From assembly GCA_036874045.1 (NCBI GenBank), contig CM072345.1, positions 5,977,501-6,041,500 of the forward strand: DNA of 64,000 bases, given 5' to 3'. The position numbers were made by a program, and so were the translations under genes. Shown here in pieces: positions 24,313 to 36,780 of the stretch (positions are counted from its first letter, which is position 1; each line of letters begins with the position of its first letter). The stretch is from Cymodocea nodosa (taxonomy: Eukaryota; Streptophyta; Magnoliopsida; Alismatales; Cymodoceaceae). A model generated the notes under the pieces. The model had not been told where the DNA came from. It ran no database searches and was given only the letters and a program-made list of their open reading frames with translations.

Positions 24313-25420
24313 ATGGCACAATTTACTAAAGGGCAAAACATTCACAGACCTCCTCTATTTGATGGTTCCAATTATAATTATTGGAAGAATAGAATAGAGT
24401 ATTTCTTTAGGAGTTCTAATGTAAAACTCTAGAAGATTGTCGTTCTTAGAACTATACTTCCTACCAATAATGTTATGGACTAGACTGAGGAGGATGAGAG
24501 AATCATCTAATTGGATGCTCGAGGGCTGAATGCTATATACTACGCACTTACAGCTGAATAGTATAATAAAGTTTCTACATCTAAATCAACACATGAAGCT
24601 TGAAAAATCCTTAAAGTTACACACGAAGGTACAAGCCAAGTAAATCATACAAAAATTAGCATTCTATTGAGAAAATTAGAACTATTTAAGATGAATGATA
24701 ATGAAAGCATAACTGAAATATTTTCAAGATTTATTAAGATTATTAACAGTCTTAAAGGCTTGGGAAAGGAATTTTCTCCATGTGAACAAGTACAAAAAAT
24801 TCTAAGAAGCTTAATGGCAGAATGGAAATAAAAGTCCACTTCAATTCAAGACTCTAAGGATCTAAACAACTACACTATTGAAGAGTTGTTAGGCAATCTA
24901 CTGGCCCATGAGGTTCAAATGAAAGATTAGAAAGAACAGGAAGGAACTACTAAAAAGAAAGTTGAGAAGAAAAAGGAAATTGCATTTCCTTTAATTGAAG
25001 AAGCTCAAAATTTGGATGATGATGAAGTTATGATGCTAGCAATAAATTTCAAAAAATTCATGAAGAAAAACAATAAGGCTAGCTCCTCAAAAAGAATAAT
25101 CCCTACATACTTCAAATGCAAAAGGCAATGGCATATATAAACTTTTTGTCCATTGGAAATAGAAGAGAAATAACCTGATAAGAGGAAAAGATGGAAGAAC
25201 AAAAAGAAAATAGCTCTTAAAGCTACTTGGAATGATAGTAGCTCCTCAAGCAGTTCTTCAGATTCTAAAGATAAAGTTGCAGCCAACGTGTACTTTGCAG
25301 CACAAGAGATATGCTCCACTTCTCTTTACTATTTAGAAAATGAGAATGATGACTTAGATGTAAATAGTCTTCTTTGTACAGTAGATAGTTGTATTGTTGT
25401 GAAAAGTTAAATCAAAGACT
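24313..25420 (+). pseudogene. Copia-2 gag, N-terminal part, many stops
   Basis: The frame starts MAQFTKGQNIHRPPLFDG and follows the copia gag pattern seen in Copia-1: NYNYWKNRIEYF, HEGTSQVNHTKISILLRKLELFKM and FSRFIKIINSLKGLG. A degenerate zinc knuckle lies near 25105-25150 (YFKCKRQWHI, then a stop, then FCP). An acidic Ser-rich stretch follows (25230-25270). At least ten in-frame stops are present, starting at about 24430. The gene continues after the inserted LTR at 27387. Confidence 0.85.
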
Positions 25421-27386
25421 TGTTTAATTTGTTTTTATGCTTATATCAATAATTACTTTTAGAAGTAAACAAACAACCTTTCACACAAATTAGATATTAA
25501 GTCCAATTTGTATTTTAACTGCAAGTGCACAGTGTATATTGTATTTGTGTGCAAGTATAGGTCGATCCCATAGAGATTGCGTAAGAATTGTGTACTGTGC
25601 TAATTTTTATATTGGTGTTTATATGTGTTCAGTCAAGCACTCCGTTGAGTTACAATTAACAAAACAGACTTAGTTCGTGGAGTTATAGTTAACTCAACGA
25701 ACTAACCTCGTGGAATTAAGTTAACTCCATGAGCCTATCTTTCCAATTAAATATTGCTATTTATAGAGGAATTCGGCCAACCATTGGGCGGTTCCATAGA
25801 ATGTAAATAACATCAATTAAGCTCTTTAATGTTAGTTAATATTAGATTTATCATTAAGCAACACTAACATTTAGATATTTCAAACAATAACCATTAAAAT
25901 CTTTAAGTATCTGGAATGATTCAATTTTAGTAAACTGTAAAAATAATTTTTTATTTTCTGAATCAAACAAACATAAAACATTCACAATACTGACAATGGT
26001 GGTATTAATCATGATACAAAACAAACAATACAACACTTTAATACTAAATATAAACACAAATAATTGGTTGTTTTTGGCATTTCTGTTTTGATATGTTCCT
26101 AAAGATAAGCGAAAGGTGAAATGTAAAAATCTCTATTGATAGTAAAAACTTCTGTCATTACATGCAACGTGATTACACCACTGAAAACTTAATCACTTAC
26201 AATCTCACTTCCTCTCCCTATAGAATCGCGAATCAAGAATTGTAAGATGATCTCCTCTTCAGCATACTGGCATCAACTCAAAACCAAGGCTAGAAGCTTT
26301 ACGATCTCTTGAGATATGAGTCAGTGCTTGGTGAAAATGGTTTCCCTTCCCACGATGCAATCACTCCTCACAGTGGTTGTCAGTTACTGTGTTTGGCTCA
26401 AAATCAACCCAACATCAGAAAAGTATCCTCACAGACCTTCGATGGTTGGTGACTTTGGTGGTGGTGTGGAGCTTCAAGAAACTTCCGACGCTTTCTATAG
26501 TTAGCGCGGTTCTCCACCTCTTCACACACACTTTTTCTTCGTCTTTCTCCTCTTCTTTTATATTTCTTTCTGTAGTAACTGCTTCTGCTTAGATGATCGG
26601 TTGGATTTCCTTCATTCATATCAACGATGGTGATTTCTTCTTCATTCCACAAGTGAATTCCTATGTGATACGTGTAATCGTGGTTTTCCTTCGAATTTCC
26701 TATTTCTGCAACTGCTATAGTGGCATATTAGAAAATAAATGGTCCATGGAGTTACTAATAACTCAACGGACTTACTTCGTTGATTTAACTATAAAACACG
26801 TGCAATAAAGAAATAACTTATAAGCTTACTAACACAATGTGTTACCTTAGTGTATATTCAATTAACTCAACGCGTATAGTAATGCTAACTTAACGAGTTA
26901 TATATGTGTAGTTCACGTGATATACTAAAACATTTAATTTCAACACGTGCATAATTCTAACTTAACAAGTTCAGATATTTTGGATACTTACAAACCTAAC
27001 TATCTGATGCTTAGATGTATTTCGGATAGTTAACAAATAACTTACCGAACATTCACTTAAGTCATGCATTATGGTTACAACACGTATACTTCAAGAAATA
27101 ATAAAATATTCTTTAAGCATTTAAAACATGACTATCCGGTACATGCAATATAACTCTCCGAAATAATAAAAAATTCAGATACTTAAGAATTTCAAAGCTT
27201 GCAACTTACTGATAGTTCAAAAATGTACTTAATTAATGATAATTTCTTGAAATTATGCAGATTCTTTCATTAAAGCATATAACAGTGCAATTATAACATA
27301 ATAGTTTAATTATCATATGATAAGCTAAATATTCTACAAATAACCATCATTTAACCATTAATATATGCACTTTTTCATTCTAAACA
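25421..27386 (-). mobile_element. Athila-like solo LTR inserted in Copia-2 gag
   Basis: On the plus strand it runs from TGTTTAATTTGTTTTTATGC to TTTTTCATTCTAAACA, the reverse of the family LTR. Flanks are agact (25416-25420) and atagt (27387-27391), which agree in three of five positions, so the target duplication is uncertain. The copia gag reading continues beyond it. The order of blocks is the usual one: TACTGCAAGTGCACAG-type near 25520, GTTGAGTTAC near 25640, CCAACCATTGGGCGG near 25780. Confidence 0.85.
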
Positions 27387-28976
27387 ATAGTCTATATATT
27401 AAATGTAAAGAATATAAGAAAGATATTAAAGGTTTAAATAATTGTTTAGAAGATTCTTTTGTTGAGTTAGAAAGAGTTCTTGTTGAAAACAGAAACTTAA
27501 AAACTAAAATGGATAAATATAGTTGTGATAACTATGAGTTAAGAGAAGAAAATAAAAATTTATTAGCTAAAATCTCTAATCTGAAAAATACTATATGCAA
27601 GCTTACATAGAGTCAAAAAAGACTTGATAAAATTATAGGATCCCAATGATATAATGGAATTAAATATGGCCTAGGGTATGCTACACTACAAGTACTTTAC
27701 TGTGGTGGCATAATTCGATCATATAAAGATGACACTACTATCTTTGCCATCAAAAGAAGATCTGGTCAGATGTGGCTGCCAAGGGGCAATAAATTAAATA
27801 TTTTAAGGACTAACTCTAGTGGACCCAAGAAGATTTGGGTACCAATAGCCTTAATCTCAATATGATATGCAAGATGACAAGGAGCTTCAAGCATGAACAA
27901 CAAAATAGATTATGGACAGTGGATGCTCAAAGCATATGACAAGTAAGAGAAGACTTCTTGATTCAGTTAAAAATTTAAATTCAAGATCTGTTAAGTTTGG
28001 AAATAATGAAAAATGTAAAATTACTACAATAGGAAATATTGCATCTGAAAATGGTAAAATTAAGAATGTCTTGCATGTTAATGGACTAAAACAAAACTTA
28101 TTAAGTGTAGGACAATTATGTGATAAAGGATATAATGTTTCATTTACTGTTGAAAATTGTTACAATACTGATCAAGCTACAAATGAAATAAAATTTACAG
28201 GTTTTAGAAATTGTTCAATATATACACTAAACTTTTCATGTGAAAATTCTACAAATGATTCTTGTTTGGTAGCATCTAGTGAAGATAATTGGTTATAGCA
28301 TAAGAGACTTGGACATGCCAATATGAAAATCCTTAGAAAGTTATCCAAAAATGAACTAGTCAGGGAACTACCCAAACTTAAATTCAAAAAGGACAAGATG
28401 TACAATGAATGTATGTTAGGCAAGTAGAAGAGAACTTCCTTTCATAGCAAAAATAAGATTACCACCAGAAAGCCATTGGAACTATTACATTTAGATCTTT
28501 TCGGTCCAACTCAAACATCAAGTCTAGGGGGTCGAAAATATACACTCGTTATTGTAGATGATTTCTCTAGATTAACTTGGGTCATATTTTTGGCACATAA
28601 AAATGAGACATGCAATGAATTAAGAAATTTCTGCATAGGAGTTCAAAATCAGAAAGAACTAATAGAAAAGAAAATCAGAAGTGATCATGGAGGAGAATTT
28701 GAGAATTATGAATTTGAAAATCTATGTAATACTTTTGGTATATTACTTGAATTCTCATGCCCTAGAACTCCAGCCCAAAATGGAGTTGTGGAAAGAAAAA
28801 ATAGAACATTGCAAGAGATGGCTAGAACTATACTAAATGCTACTGACCTACTAAAATTTCTTTGGGCTGAAGCTGTTGATACAGCTTGTCACATCTCTAA
28901 TAGAACTTATATCAAATCTATGCTAAATAAGGCATCATTTGAACTATGGTATGATAAGACACCAAATGTTGGATAT
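27387..28976 (+). pseudogene. Copia-2 gag C-terminus, protease and integrase core
   Basis: A coiled-coil segment rich in Glu, Lys and Asn (27400-27606) is the gag C-terminus. The protease motif WTVDSGCSKHMT lies at about 27903-27938. GAG-pre-integrase shows HKRLGHANMKIL after a stop at 28296-28298. Integrase follows with HLDLFGP, SDHGGEFEN and NGVVERKNR, so D, D and E are present, and a stop at about 28425 separates zinc and core regions. The gene ends at WYDKTPNVG (28975), cut by the LTR that begins at 28977. The integrase core is the best preserved part. Confidence 0.87.
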
Positions 28977-30376
28977 TGTTGAGTATTTTGTTTTGATGAT
29001 GTGTGCTAAATGAATGTAATCATATTTACTCAATTACTATTGTTTGTGAAAGTAAATTAAGAGCATCAATTAATACAAAAAAAGTTTACTAATATAAATA
29101 CTTGTTTGTAATCGATCTGAGATTATGCTATGTTAAATAACTAGTCATTAAGTTATAATAACTTTTCATTTAACTAAATGTTAAGTTAACGTGTGTTTGT
29201 TTATTGTAAAAGCATGATATGTTTTAAAGTTATATTTCCTGTATCATATATAGTGCACGTTAAGACAACTCGTTGAGTTAGTACGTAATTTGTATAAAGG
29301 TCACATGAGAACTCATTGAGTTATAGGCTTAAAGGTTAAAATAGGTCATGTGAGAACTCATTAAGTTAGTGAACAAAATGTTAAAATGAAGAGACGAACT
29401 CGTTAAGTTAGTATTATGCACATGGTGAAATTAAAGTTTACGAATATTATATTGTATCACATGAGTTGCACATGTTTAACTTGTTAAGTTAACATAACTA
29501 CACACATTGAGTTGCTATATTGAACACTAAGGTAATGCATTAGGTTAGCGTTATAAACTTAAAGTTATTATTATTGCACATGGTAAATACCTTATTGTAA
29601 AAACATTTATTTATTACTGGATTGGTAAGTTATCAGGATTTTTGAAGACTTACAATTGTAACTATCTGAAACTTAAACTATTTTCAGTGAGTTAGCATTT
29701 AACATTCTGAAAGACATTTTTACTAGTTCATTGAGTTAGCGTAACACCATGGACTTAGTTCGTTGAGTTAGCTATAGTACTTGTCATGTGATTTGGCACA
29801 TGATGAACTCGTTAAGTTAGATACGTTAAGTTATAAATCTACTTGTTTTACTTATTTAGTTAACATTAACACAACGACTTGTTATTACACTTAATGGAAA
29901 ATTTTGGACAAGAAAGTTTATTTTGCAGAGATCCAAGATTGATGATTAAAGAAAATTTGAAAGGAAAACGTGAGTCAGAACGTGTGTATTTCGATGAAGG
30001 AAAAAGAGAAGACGTGAAGAGTGGAAAATTGATAGTGATTAAACATGGAGAATATGCATGAAATGAAGATACAATATAAAAGGCATAGAATTCTTGTTGA
30101 TAATTATCCCTACACACCAAACGAAATATATTTTCAGAGATCAAAACACCTCTCTAGGGAAAAACTCTTAGATAGAAGAAAATTCAGTGAAGAAGAGAGT
30201 CAGATATATGTCATTGAAGATTTGAAGAATCAAAAGAAAGCAAAGTTGGTGAAGTAGAGAAAGTTAGATATTTGTCACTAAAGAATTGTAATAGAAAAAG
30301 AAGAAGAAGAAAAATCTCAAACAAGGAGAAATGTTTTAAATTCTGCAAATTATTTTTCTCTGTTTGTAGTTATGAA
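28977..30376 (+). repeat. Copia-1-family LTR, truncated at its 3' end
   Basis: It starts TGTTGAGTATTTTGTTTTG and follows the solo LTRs at 10480-14240 block by block. A TATA box is at 30074-30082. It stops after TTGTAGTTATGAAA, where the other copies go on to ATTGATTAGATG, and a truncated Copia-3 LTR starts. About 240 bases of the LTR 3' end are missing. Confidence 0.83.
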
Positions 30377-31167
30377 AGTCAGAAGATTTCGGAGAGTTAA
30401 GTTTTAACTATCCGAAATGACTTAAAAGACACTTAAGTGGATCTTCAGATAGTTAAGAAGCCAAGGATCCGGAAAGCAGTGACTTAAGTGGATCTTTGGA
30501 TAGTTAGACAGTAACTATCCGAAGTTCATGAGTTTTTCGGAGGGTTATCAGTAGAACCTTCTGAAATGCTTGAAAAGACACTTAAGTGAGTTTTCGGATA
30601 GTTAAGGTATAACTATCCGAAAGACATGCAGTTTTCGGTGAGTTATCAGCATAACCTTCCGAAAGGACAAAGAGAAAAAAGTAAGTGACTTTTCGGATAA
30701 TTAAGTCTATAACTGTCCGAAATACAAAATCTCTCGGACAGTTAACCTGGTACTGTATTGCTCGTTCAGAAAGAATATTCTCTTTGGATAGTTATGTCTG
30801 TAACTATCCGAAATGTTGCAGATTTTAGAGAGTTAAGAAGATAAGGCTCTGAAATTAATAGCCTCTTCTCCGAAGCATTGTTTCTCTACCGTAATGGCTT
30901 GTATGTAACTAAAGGTTTATAAACCCTAAGTTGGGTAGTATATAAACCTTTATGATGTTGTAAAACATTGCGGTTGACAGTGCCGAAGCTCATAAGGAAC
31001 CCTCAACTCTCCGTGGACGTAGGCTGTTGTTGAACCACGTAAATCCTGTTTCTTCTCTGTATTATTTCTTCTCTTGCTCTTCACTCCTAGCATCGATGAG
31101 TTTAGAGCTGAGTGTTTTAGTATCGTGTCATAGAAGGTTAATTGAATGATCTGTTGAGAAAACAACA
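30377..31167 (+). repeat. 5' LTR of Copia-3, truncated at its start
   Basis: It matches 62094-62893 from GTCAGAAGATTTCGGAG to the end AACAACA. The first 150 or so bases (TGTTAGGGCAAG onward, present at 35223) are missing. It is dense in TTTCGGATAGTTA and TAACTATCCGAAA motifs at 30385-30830. Non-coding throughout. Confidence 0.87.
30939..30946 (+). promoter_or_regulatory. TATA box of the Copia-3 LTR
   Basis: TATATAAA lies in a block that is identical in the other LTR (62665-62672), about 230 bases before the primer-binding site. Confidence 0.7.
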
Positions 31168-31169
31168 AC

Positions 31170-31181
31170 TGGTATTAGAGC
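31170..31181 (+). other. Primer-binding site of Copia-3 (tRNA-iMet type)
   Basis: TGGTATTAGAGC starts two bases after the LTR end and 24 bases before the gag start codon. Confidence 0.88.
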
Positions 31182-31204
31182 GAAAGGTTCTTCAGTTTAA
31201 CAAA

Positions 31205-34200
31205 ATGGTAGACGATAGAAAGCTTAGGATCGAGAAGTTTGATGGAAAAGATTTCGAATACTAGAGGTCTCAGATCGAAGATTATTTGTATCAGGAGGAT
31301 CTTCATCAATCATTGTTCGGAAGAAAACTAGAGAAGATGGATTAGGAAGAGTGGGAGTTACTAGACAGAAAAGCTTTAGGTCTCGTCAGGTTGTCACTGG
31401 CAAGAAATGTTCATTCAAACGTCGCCAGGGAGAAAAGAATAGCTGACTTGATGAAAACTTTGTCTAATATGTATGAGAAGCCTTCAGCCGCCAACAAGGT
31501 ATTTCTCATGCGTAGATTATTTAATCTGAAAATGCATGAATGTGGAAATGTAACTAACCACGTTAATGAGTTAAATACTATTCTGAATCAACTGCACTCA
31601 GTAGACATAGTATTTGATGATGAAGTCAGGGCCTTGATTTTATTATCCTTATTACCAGAAAGTTGGTCTCCTGTCGTGACTGGTGTAAGTAGTTCACTAG
31701 GTCATGAGAAGCTCAAGATGAGTGACATTCGGGATTTAATTTTGAGTGAGTACATTCGTAGGAAAAGTGAATTGTCAGCTTCAGCCCTTAGTGTTGAAAC
31801 TAGAGGGAGAAGTAAATCAAAACAATTTAAATCCAATGGAAGGTCAAAGTCCAGAGGTACCAGTAAAATGAGAGCAGATATTAAATGCTGGAACTGTAAT
31901 CAATGGGGGCACTTCAAGTCATAGTGTAAGGCTCCCAAGAAAGATAGTAGAGGGAAGGAATCAGAAGGAGCAGTTGCAAATGTTGTCTCTTACGATTCAG
32001 ATGATGCTCTAGTATGCTATGTTGATAGTTCAATTGACTCATGGGTACTGGACTTAGGAGCTTCTTTCCACACTACCTACAAGAAGGATTTGTTGCACAG
32101 TTATCGTGCAACTCCTGTGAAAAAGGTGTACCTAGCTAACAACACAAGTCTGAATGTGTTGGGAATTGGAGAGGTACACATTAAAACAAAGAAAGGGATA
32201 TGGAAATTGAAAGAAGTCAGATATGTTCTAGATCTTGCAAAGCAATTAATTTCCATAAGTTCCTTGGACAATGATGGTTATCAGATTGCCTTTGGTGCAG
32301 GCAAATGGAAGGTAACCAAAGGTGCAAGGATTATTGCCTTAGGACAGAGGACAAACACCTTATATTTAACATCGGATCAAGATGACTCTATTGCAGCAGT
32401 CAGTGATACTGAAGACATTGACTTATGGCATAAAAGATTGGGACACCTCAGTGAGAATAGATTGAAAGTCTTAGTGGTAGAAGGGAAAATCCCTAAGCTA
32501 AAGAATGTCAATTTAGGGATATGTGAGGACTGCATTGAGGGAAAGCAGAAGAAAGTCAGCTTTGCTAGGAATCCTCATGATCCTAAGTCATAGAAATTGG
32601 AGCTAGTTCACACGGATGTGTGGGGGCCTGCTCCTATCAGTTCTTTAGGAGGTGTTCTCTATTATGTCACCTTCATTGATGACAGTATAAGGAAGGTATG
32701 GATTTATTTTCTGAAATAGAAGTCTGAAGTTTTCCAAGACTTCAAGAAATGGAAGGTAGAAGTGGAAAATCAAAGTGGAAGAAAAATCAAATCCATTAAG
32801 TCAGATAATGGAGGAGAATGTGATAGCCATGAATTTAAAGTTTACTATGAGGAGCAAGGAATTAGAAGGCAAAGGACTGTAGTTGGAACTCCACAACAAA
32901 ATAGAGTTGTTGAAAGGATGAACATGACCTTGAATGAACGGGCAAGATGCATGAGACTGCATGTAGGTTTTCCTAACACATTCTGGGTAGAAGTTGTTAA
33001 TACAACTGCCTACCTAATAAATAAAGGACCATCCATCCTAATTAAGCTTAAGAACCCTGAAGAGTTGTGGACAAGGAAAGAGGTCAACTATGCTCACTTG
33101 AAAGTCTTTGGATCCAAGTCATTTATCCACTTGAATAGTGACAAAGGAGACAAGTTGGATTCAAAATCACAGATATGTTATTTCATTGGCTATGGTAAGG
33201 ATTATTTTGGTTACAGATTTTGGGCAGAAGAAACCAAGAAAATAATCCGTGCAAAAGATGTCATATTCATTGAATCCAAGATGTTTAAACACAGAGAAAG
33301 TGTAGAAGAACAACAGTTAGAGCTTCAGTCTAGAAGTACTGCTGGGATCAGTCTAGATAATGATGTTGAACAACCTCAGAAGGAACCTATAGAAGAAATT
33401 CAGCTTTCAGAGGCTGAACATCAAGAACATCTAGATGATCAAGAAGATGAAGTTGTCATTAGACAACTTAGAAGGTCTGGAAGGGTCTCTAGACAACCAA
33501 AAAGGTATGTACCATCATTCAATTATCTGTTATTGATGGATGATGGTGAACTTGAAACATATCAGGAAGCAATCTATGCAAGTGATGCACATAAATGGGA
33601 GTTAGCAATGAAAGAAGAAATGAGATCCCTAGAGAAGAATAATACATAGGAGCTAACTTCCTTACCAGAAGGAAAGAAAATCCTAGGAAACAAGTGGGTG
33701 TTCAGGATAAAAGAACAACTAGATGGCAGCAAGAAATATAAAGCCAGACTTGTCGTCAAGGGTTTTTAGCAAATTCAAGATATAGACTATACAGAAGTAT
33801 TGTCTCCTGTTGTGAAGATGAATACTATTAGAATAGTCTTAAGCATTGTTGCTATAAGAAATTTGCTCTTGGAGTAAGTGGATGTAAAGACACCATTCCT
33901 ACATGGTGACTTGTAGGAAGAACTTTACATGATGCACCTAGAAGGATTTGCAGTTACTGGCAAGAAAAGGAAGACAGTTTGTAGATTGTTGAAAAGTCTG
34001 TATGGTTTGAAGCAAGCACCACGACAATGGTACAAGAGATTTGATACCTTTATCTGTACCCTAGGCTTCAAAAGATGTGATACAGACTATTGCTGCTACA
34101 TAAAACTACTAGATGATTGCTTCATTATTCTACTGATTTATGTAGATGATATGTTAGTTGCTTGTTCCAGTATGGAACAGATTAAGCAATTGAAGAGACA

Positions 34201-35104
34201 ATTGTCAAAAGAATTTGACATGAAGGATATGGGAGAAGCCAAGCAAATCTTGAGTATGAGAATTATCTGAGATAGAGTGGCAGACACTTTGAGATTAAAT
34301 CAGAAGAAGTATCTAGAAAAGGTACTGAGGAGATTTAATGTCTCAAATGAGAGGAAGACTGAACTACCTCTTGGACCCCACTTCAAGTTGTCTAAAGATC
34401 AATCAACTAAGACTGAAGAAGAAAGGACAAGAATGTCTAGAATACCATATGCTTCAGTAGTGGGAAGTTTAATGTATGCCATGATATGCACAAGACCTGA
34501 TATATCTCATGCAGTGGGAGTGGTCAGTAGATATATGGCAGAACCAGGAGCTGAGCATTGGTCTGCGGTACTGTGGATACTCAGATATCTCAGATATTCC
34601 CTAGATGTAGATCTGAATTTCAAGAAAGGACCAGTTGAATTGATTGGCTACTATGATGCTGATTTAGGAAGAGAGTTGGACAAAAGCAAGAGTACTTCAG
34701 GTTATGTTTTCTGCATAGGAAGTACTACAATTAGCTGGAGATCCAAGTTGCAAAGTATTGTTGCACTCTTGACCACAGAAGCTAAATATGTTGCAGTAGT
34801 AGAGGCAACTAAAGAAAGAATCTGGCTAGAGAATGTACTAGCCGAATTAGAGCACAAATAGAATAGAAGCATTCTATTCTGTGACAATTAAAGTGCAATT
34901 TATTTAGTTGAGAATCCGAAGTTCCATTCAAGGTCCAAGCATATGAGAATGAGATTTCATTTCATAAGGGAAGAGATAGAGTAGAATAGGTTAGATCTTT
35001 AGAAGATTGCTGGATCTAAAAATGCAGCAGATATGTTAACCAAAGTTCTGAATCTACAGAAATTAAGGCTCTGTATGGCCTTAATTGGTCTCCTAAAAAA
35101 CTGA
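31205..35104 (+). pseudogene. Copia-3 gag-pol polyprotein, Tnt1/Tork-like, 14 nonsense mutations and no frameshift
   Basis: One frame runs from ATG 31205 (MVDDRKLRIEKFDGKDF) to TGA 35102-35104, about 1,300 codons. In order: UBN2-type gag; zinc knuckle CWNCNQWGHFKS (31887-31921); protease with LDLGASFHTT (about 32049), where Leu replaces the usual Ser or Thr after Asp; GAG-pre-integrase WHKRLGHLSENRL (about 32430); integrase with HTDVWGP, KSDNGGE and NRVVERMN; RVT_2 reverse transcriptase with YVDDMLVA (34139 onward); RNase H with DADLGRELDKSKSTSGYVF and LTTEAKY. Fourteen stops interrupt it at 31262, 31343, 31922, 32591, 32717, 33647, 33767, 33875, 33914, 34268, 34859, 34889, 34982 and 35000. 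Eleven are TAG, two TAA and one TGA. The frame itself is never lost. The family call is firm. Confidence 0.93.
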
Positions 35105-35210
35105 AAAAGTAGAAGGAGATGAAGACTTGATGATTATTTAAGCAGCAATTGCAATAATCTGTAAGCCGAGTGTAGAGATTGATTTTTCTTTCGATCATTG
35201 TGACAAACTC

Positions 35211-35222
35211 CAAGTGGGAGAT
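35211..35222 (+). other. Polypurine tract of Copia-3
   Basis: CAAGTGGGAGAT directly precedes the LTR start TGTTAGGGC, as in Tnt1-type elements. Confidence 0.85.
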
Positions 35223-35367
35223 TGTTAGGGCAAGTATTGCAAGTGTGGAGTATGCCACAAGTAGTCTAGGTTCAATCGGAAGCTTGTTAGTAGTAAGTAT
35301 TTGGTAGTTATATATTTTCAATAGGTTATAGACCTAAGGATCTGAAAATAAAAGTTAAGTCGAAGGC
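35223..35367 (+). repeat. 3' LTR of Copia-3, first part
   Basis: It starts TGTTAGGGCAAGTATTGC and breaks off at GTCGAAGGC, where an Athila LTR begins. The remainder lies 26.7 kb downstream at about 62079-62893. Confidence 0.85.
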
Positions 35368-36780
35368 TGTTTAGAATGAAAAAGTGCATAATATTAACGT
35401 TTAAATGATGGTTAATTGCATAATATTTAGCTTATCATATGAGAATTAAGCCATTATGTTATAATTGCACTATTATATGCTTTAATTAAAGAATCTGCTT
35501 AATTTCGGTGAATTAATGTTAATTTAGTACATTTCTGAACTGTTGGTAAGTTGTAGGCTGTGAAATTCTTAAGTATCTGAATTTTCTGATATTTCGGATA
35601 GTTATGTTTAACATACCGAACATATTTCAGACAGTTATGTTTAACATACCAAACATGTATTAGATAGTTATGTTTAAATTGCCGAATAGTTATGCTTTAA
35701 AAGAATATTTTATTATTTCCTAAAGTACACGTATCGAAACCATAATGCATGTCTTAAGTGAACTTTCGGTGAGTTATCTATAACTATCTGAAATTGCAAT
35801 TGGGCATCGGATAGTTATATGTGTAACTCTCCGAAATCTCCTTTTATTTATAAAATAGCTGTGGACACGTGTCATGTTCTGGTAAAGTGACTTAAGTGAA
35901 TTTTCGATGAGTTATCTTTAACTATCCGAAATACATCTAAGCATCGGATAGTTAGACCTATAACTCTCCGAAATGTTTCTTTTATTATTAAACTGCTGCT
36001 AACATGTGTCGTAATCTAGTAGATTTACCTAAGTTATATATCGGTGAGTTAAGTTTGTAAGTATTCGAAATGCACCTGAGCATCGGATAGTTAAATTTAT
36101 GCATGTGTTTTATAGTTAAATCAACGAGGTAAGTCTGTTGAGTTATCTGTAACTCCACAGACTATTTATTATCTAATATACCACAATAGCAGTTGCAGAA
36201 AAAGGACAGTTGGAAGAAAAAACCACGATCGCATGTATCGTGCAAGGAGAAGAAATCATCGTCATCGATATGAATGAAGGAAATCCAACCGACCATTCAA
36301 GCAGAAGTAGTTACCATTGAAGAAATATAAAAGAAAAGAAGAAAAAAAAGTAAGGGGTGTGTGATTGATGGGTATGGCCAATGTGTACAGAGGAGGAGCA
36401 CCGAGCTTTCTACAGATAGTGTCGGCAATTCTCTGAAGTACCACACCAACCATTATCACCACCTTATCACCAACCATCGGAGGTCTGTGAGGATACTTTC
36501 TTGATGTCGGGTCGATTCCGAGCCAAACACAATGCCTGACAATCACTGTGAGGAGTGATCGCGTCGCAGGAAGGGAAGCCATTTTCACAAAGCACCGACT
36601 CATATTTCAGGAGATCGTAAAGCTTCTAGCCTTGGTTTCGGGTTGATGCCTGTATGCTGAAGAGGAGATCATCTTGAAATTCTGGACTCGCGATTCTATA
36701 GGGAGAGGAGATAGAATTGTAAGTGGTTTAATTTTTAGTGGTGTAATCACGTCACATGTAGTGACGGAAGTATTTACTGT
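35368..36780 (+). repeat. Athila-like LTR, first part, inserted in Copia-3 3' LTR
   Basis: It starts TGTTTAGAATGAAAAAGTGC after flank aaggc. A TATA box ATATAAAAG is at 36325-36333. It stops after GGAAGTATTTACTGT where the composite Athila element begins, and resumes at 61297 with ACTATCGACTGAGATTAC. In an uninterrupted copy these two parts are adjacent (reverse of 59690-59720). Confidence 0.87.

Larger units (their letters stand above)
22509..28976 (+). mobile_element. Copia-2, 3' truncated, split by a solo LTR
   Basis: The parts are a 5' LTR (about 22509-24259), a tRNA-iMet-type primer-binding site, gag (24313-25420), then an Athila solo LTR (25421-27386), then the rest of gag, protease and integrase (27387-28976). 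It ends inside integrase where a Copia-1-family LTR starts. Reverse transcriptase, RNase H and the 3' LTR are not in the window. The exact left end is uncertain by about 15 bases. Confidence 0.8.

Noticed and set aside
25416..27391. Target duplication agact/atagt for the solo LTR in Copia-2
   Set aside because: Only three of five bases agree, so it is not claimed as a duplication.
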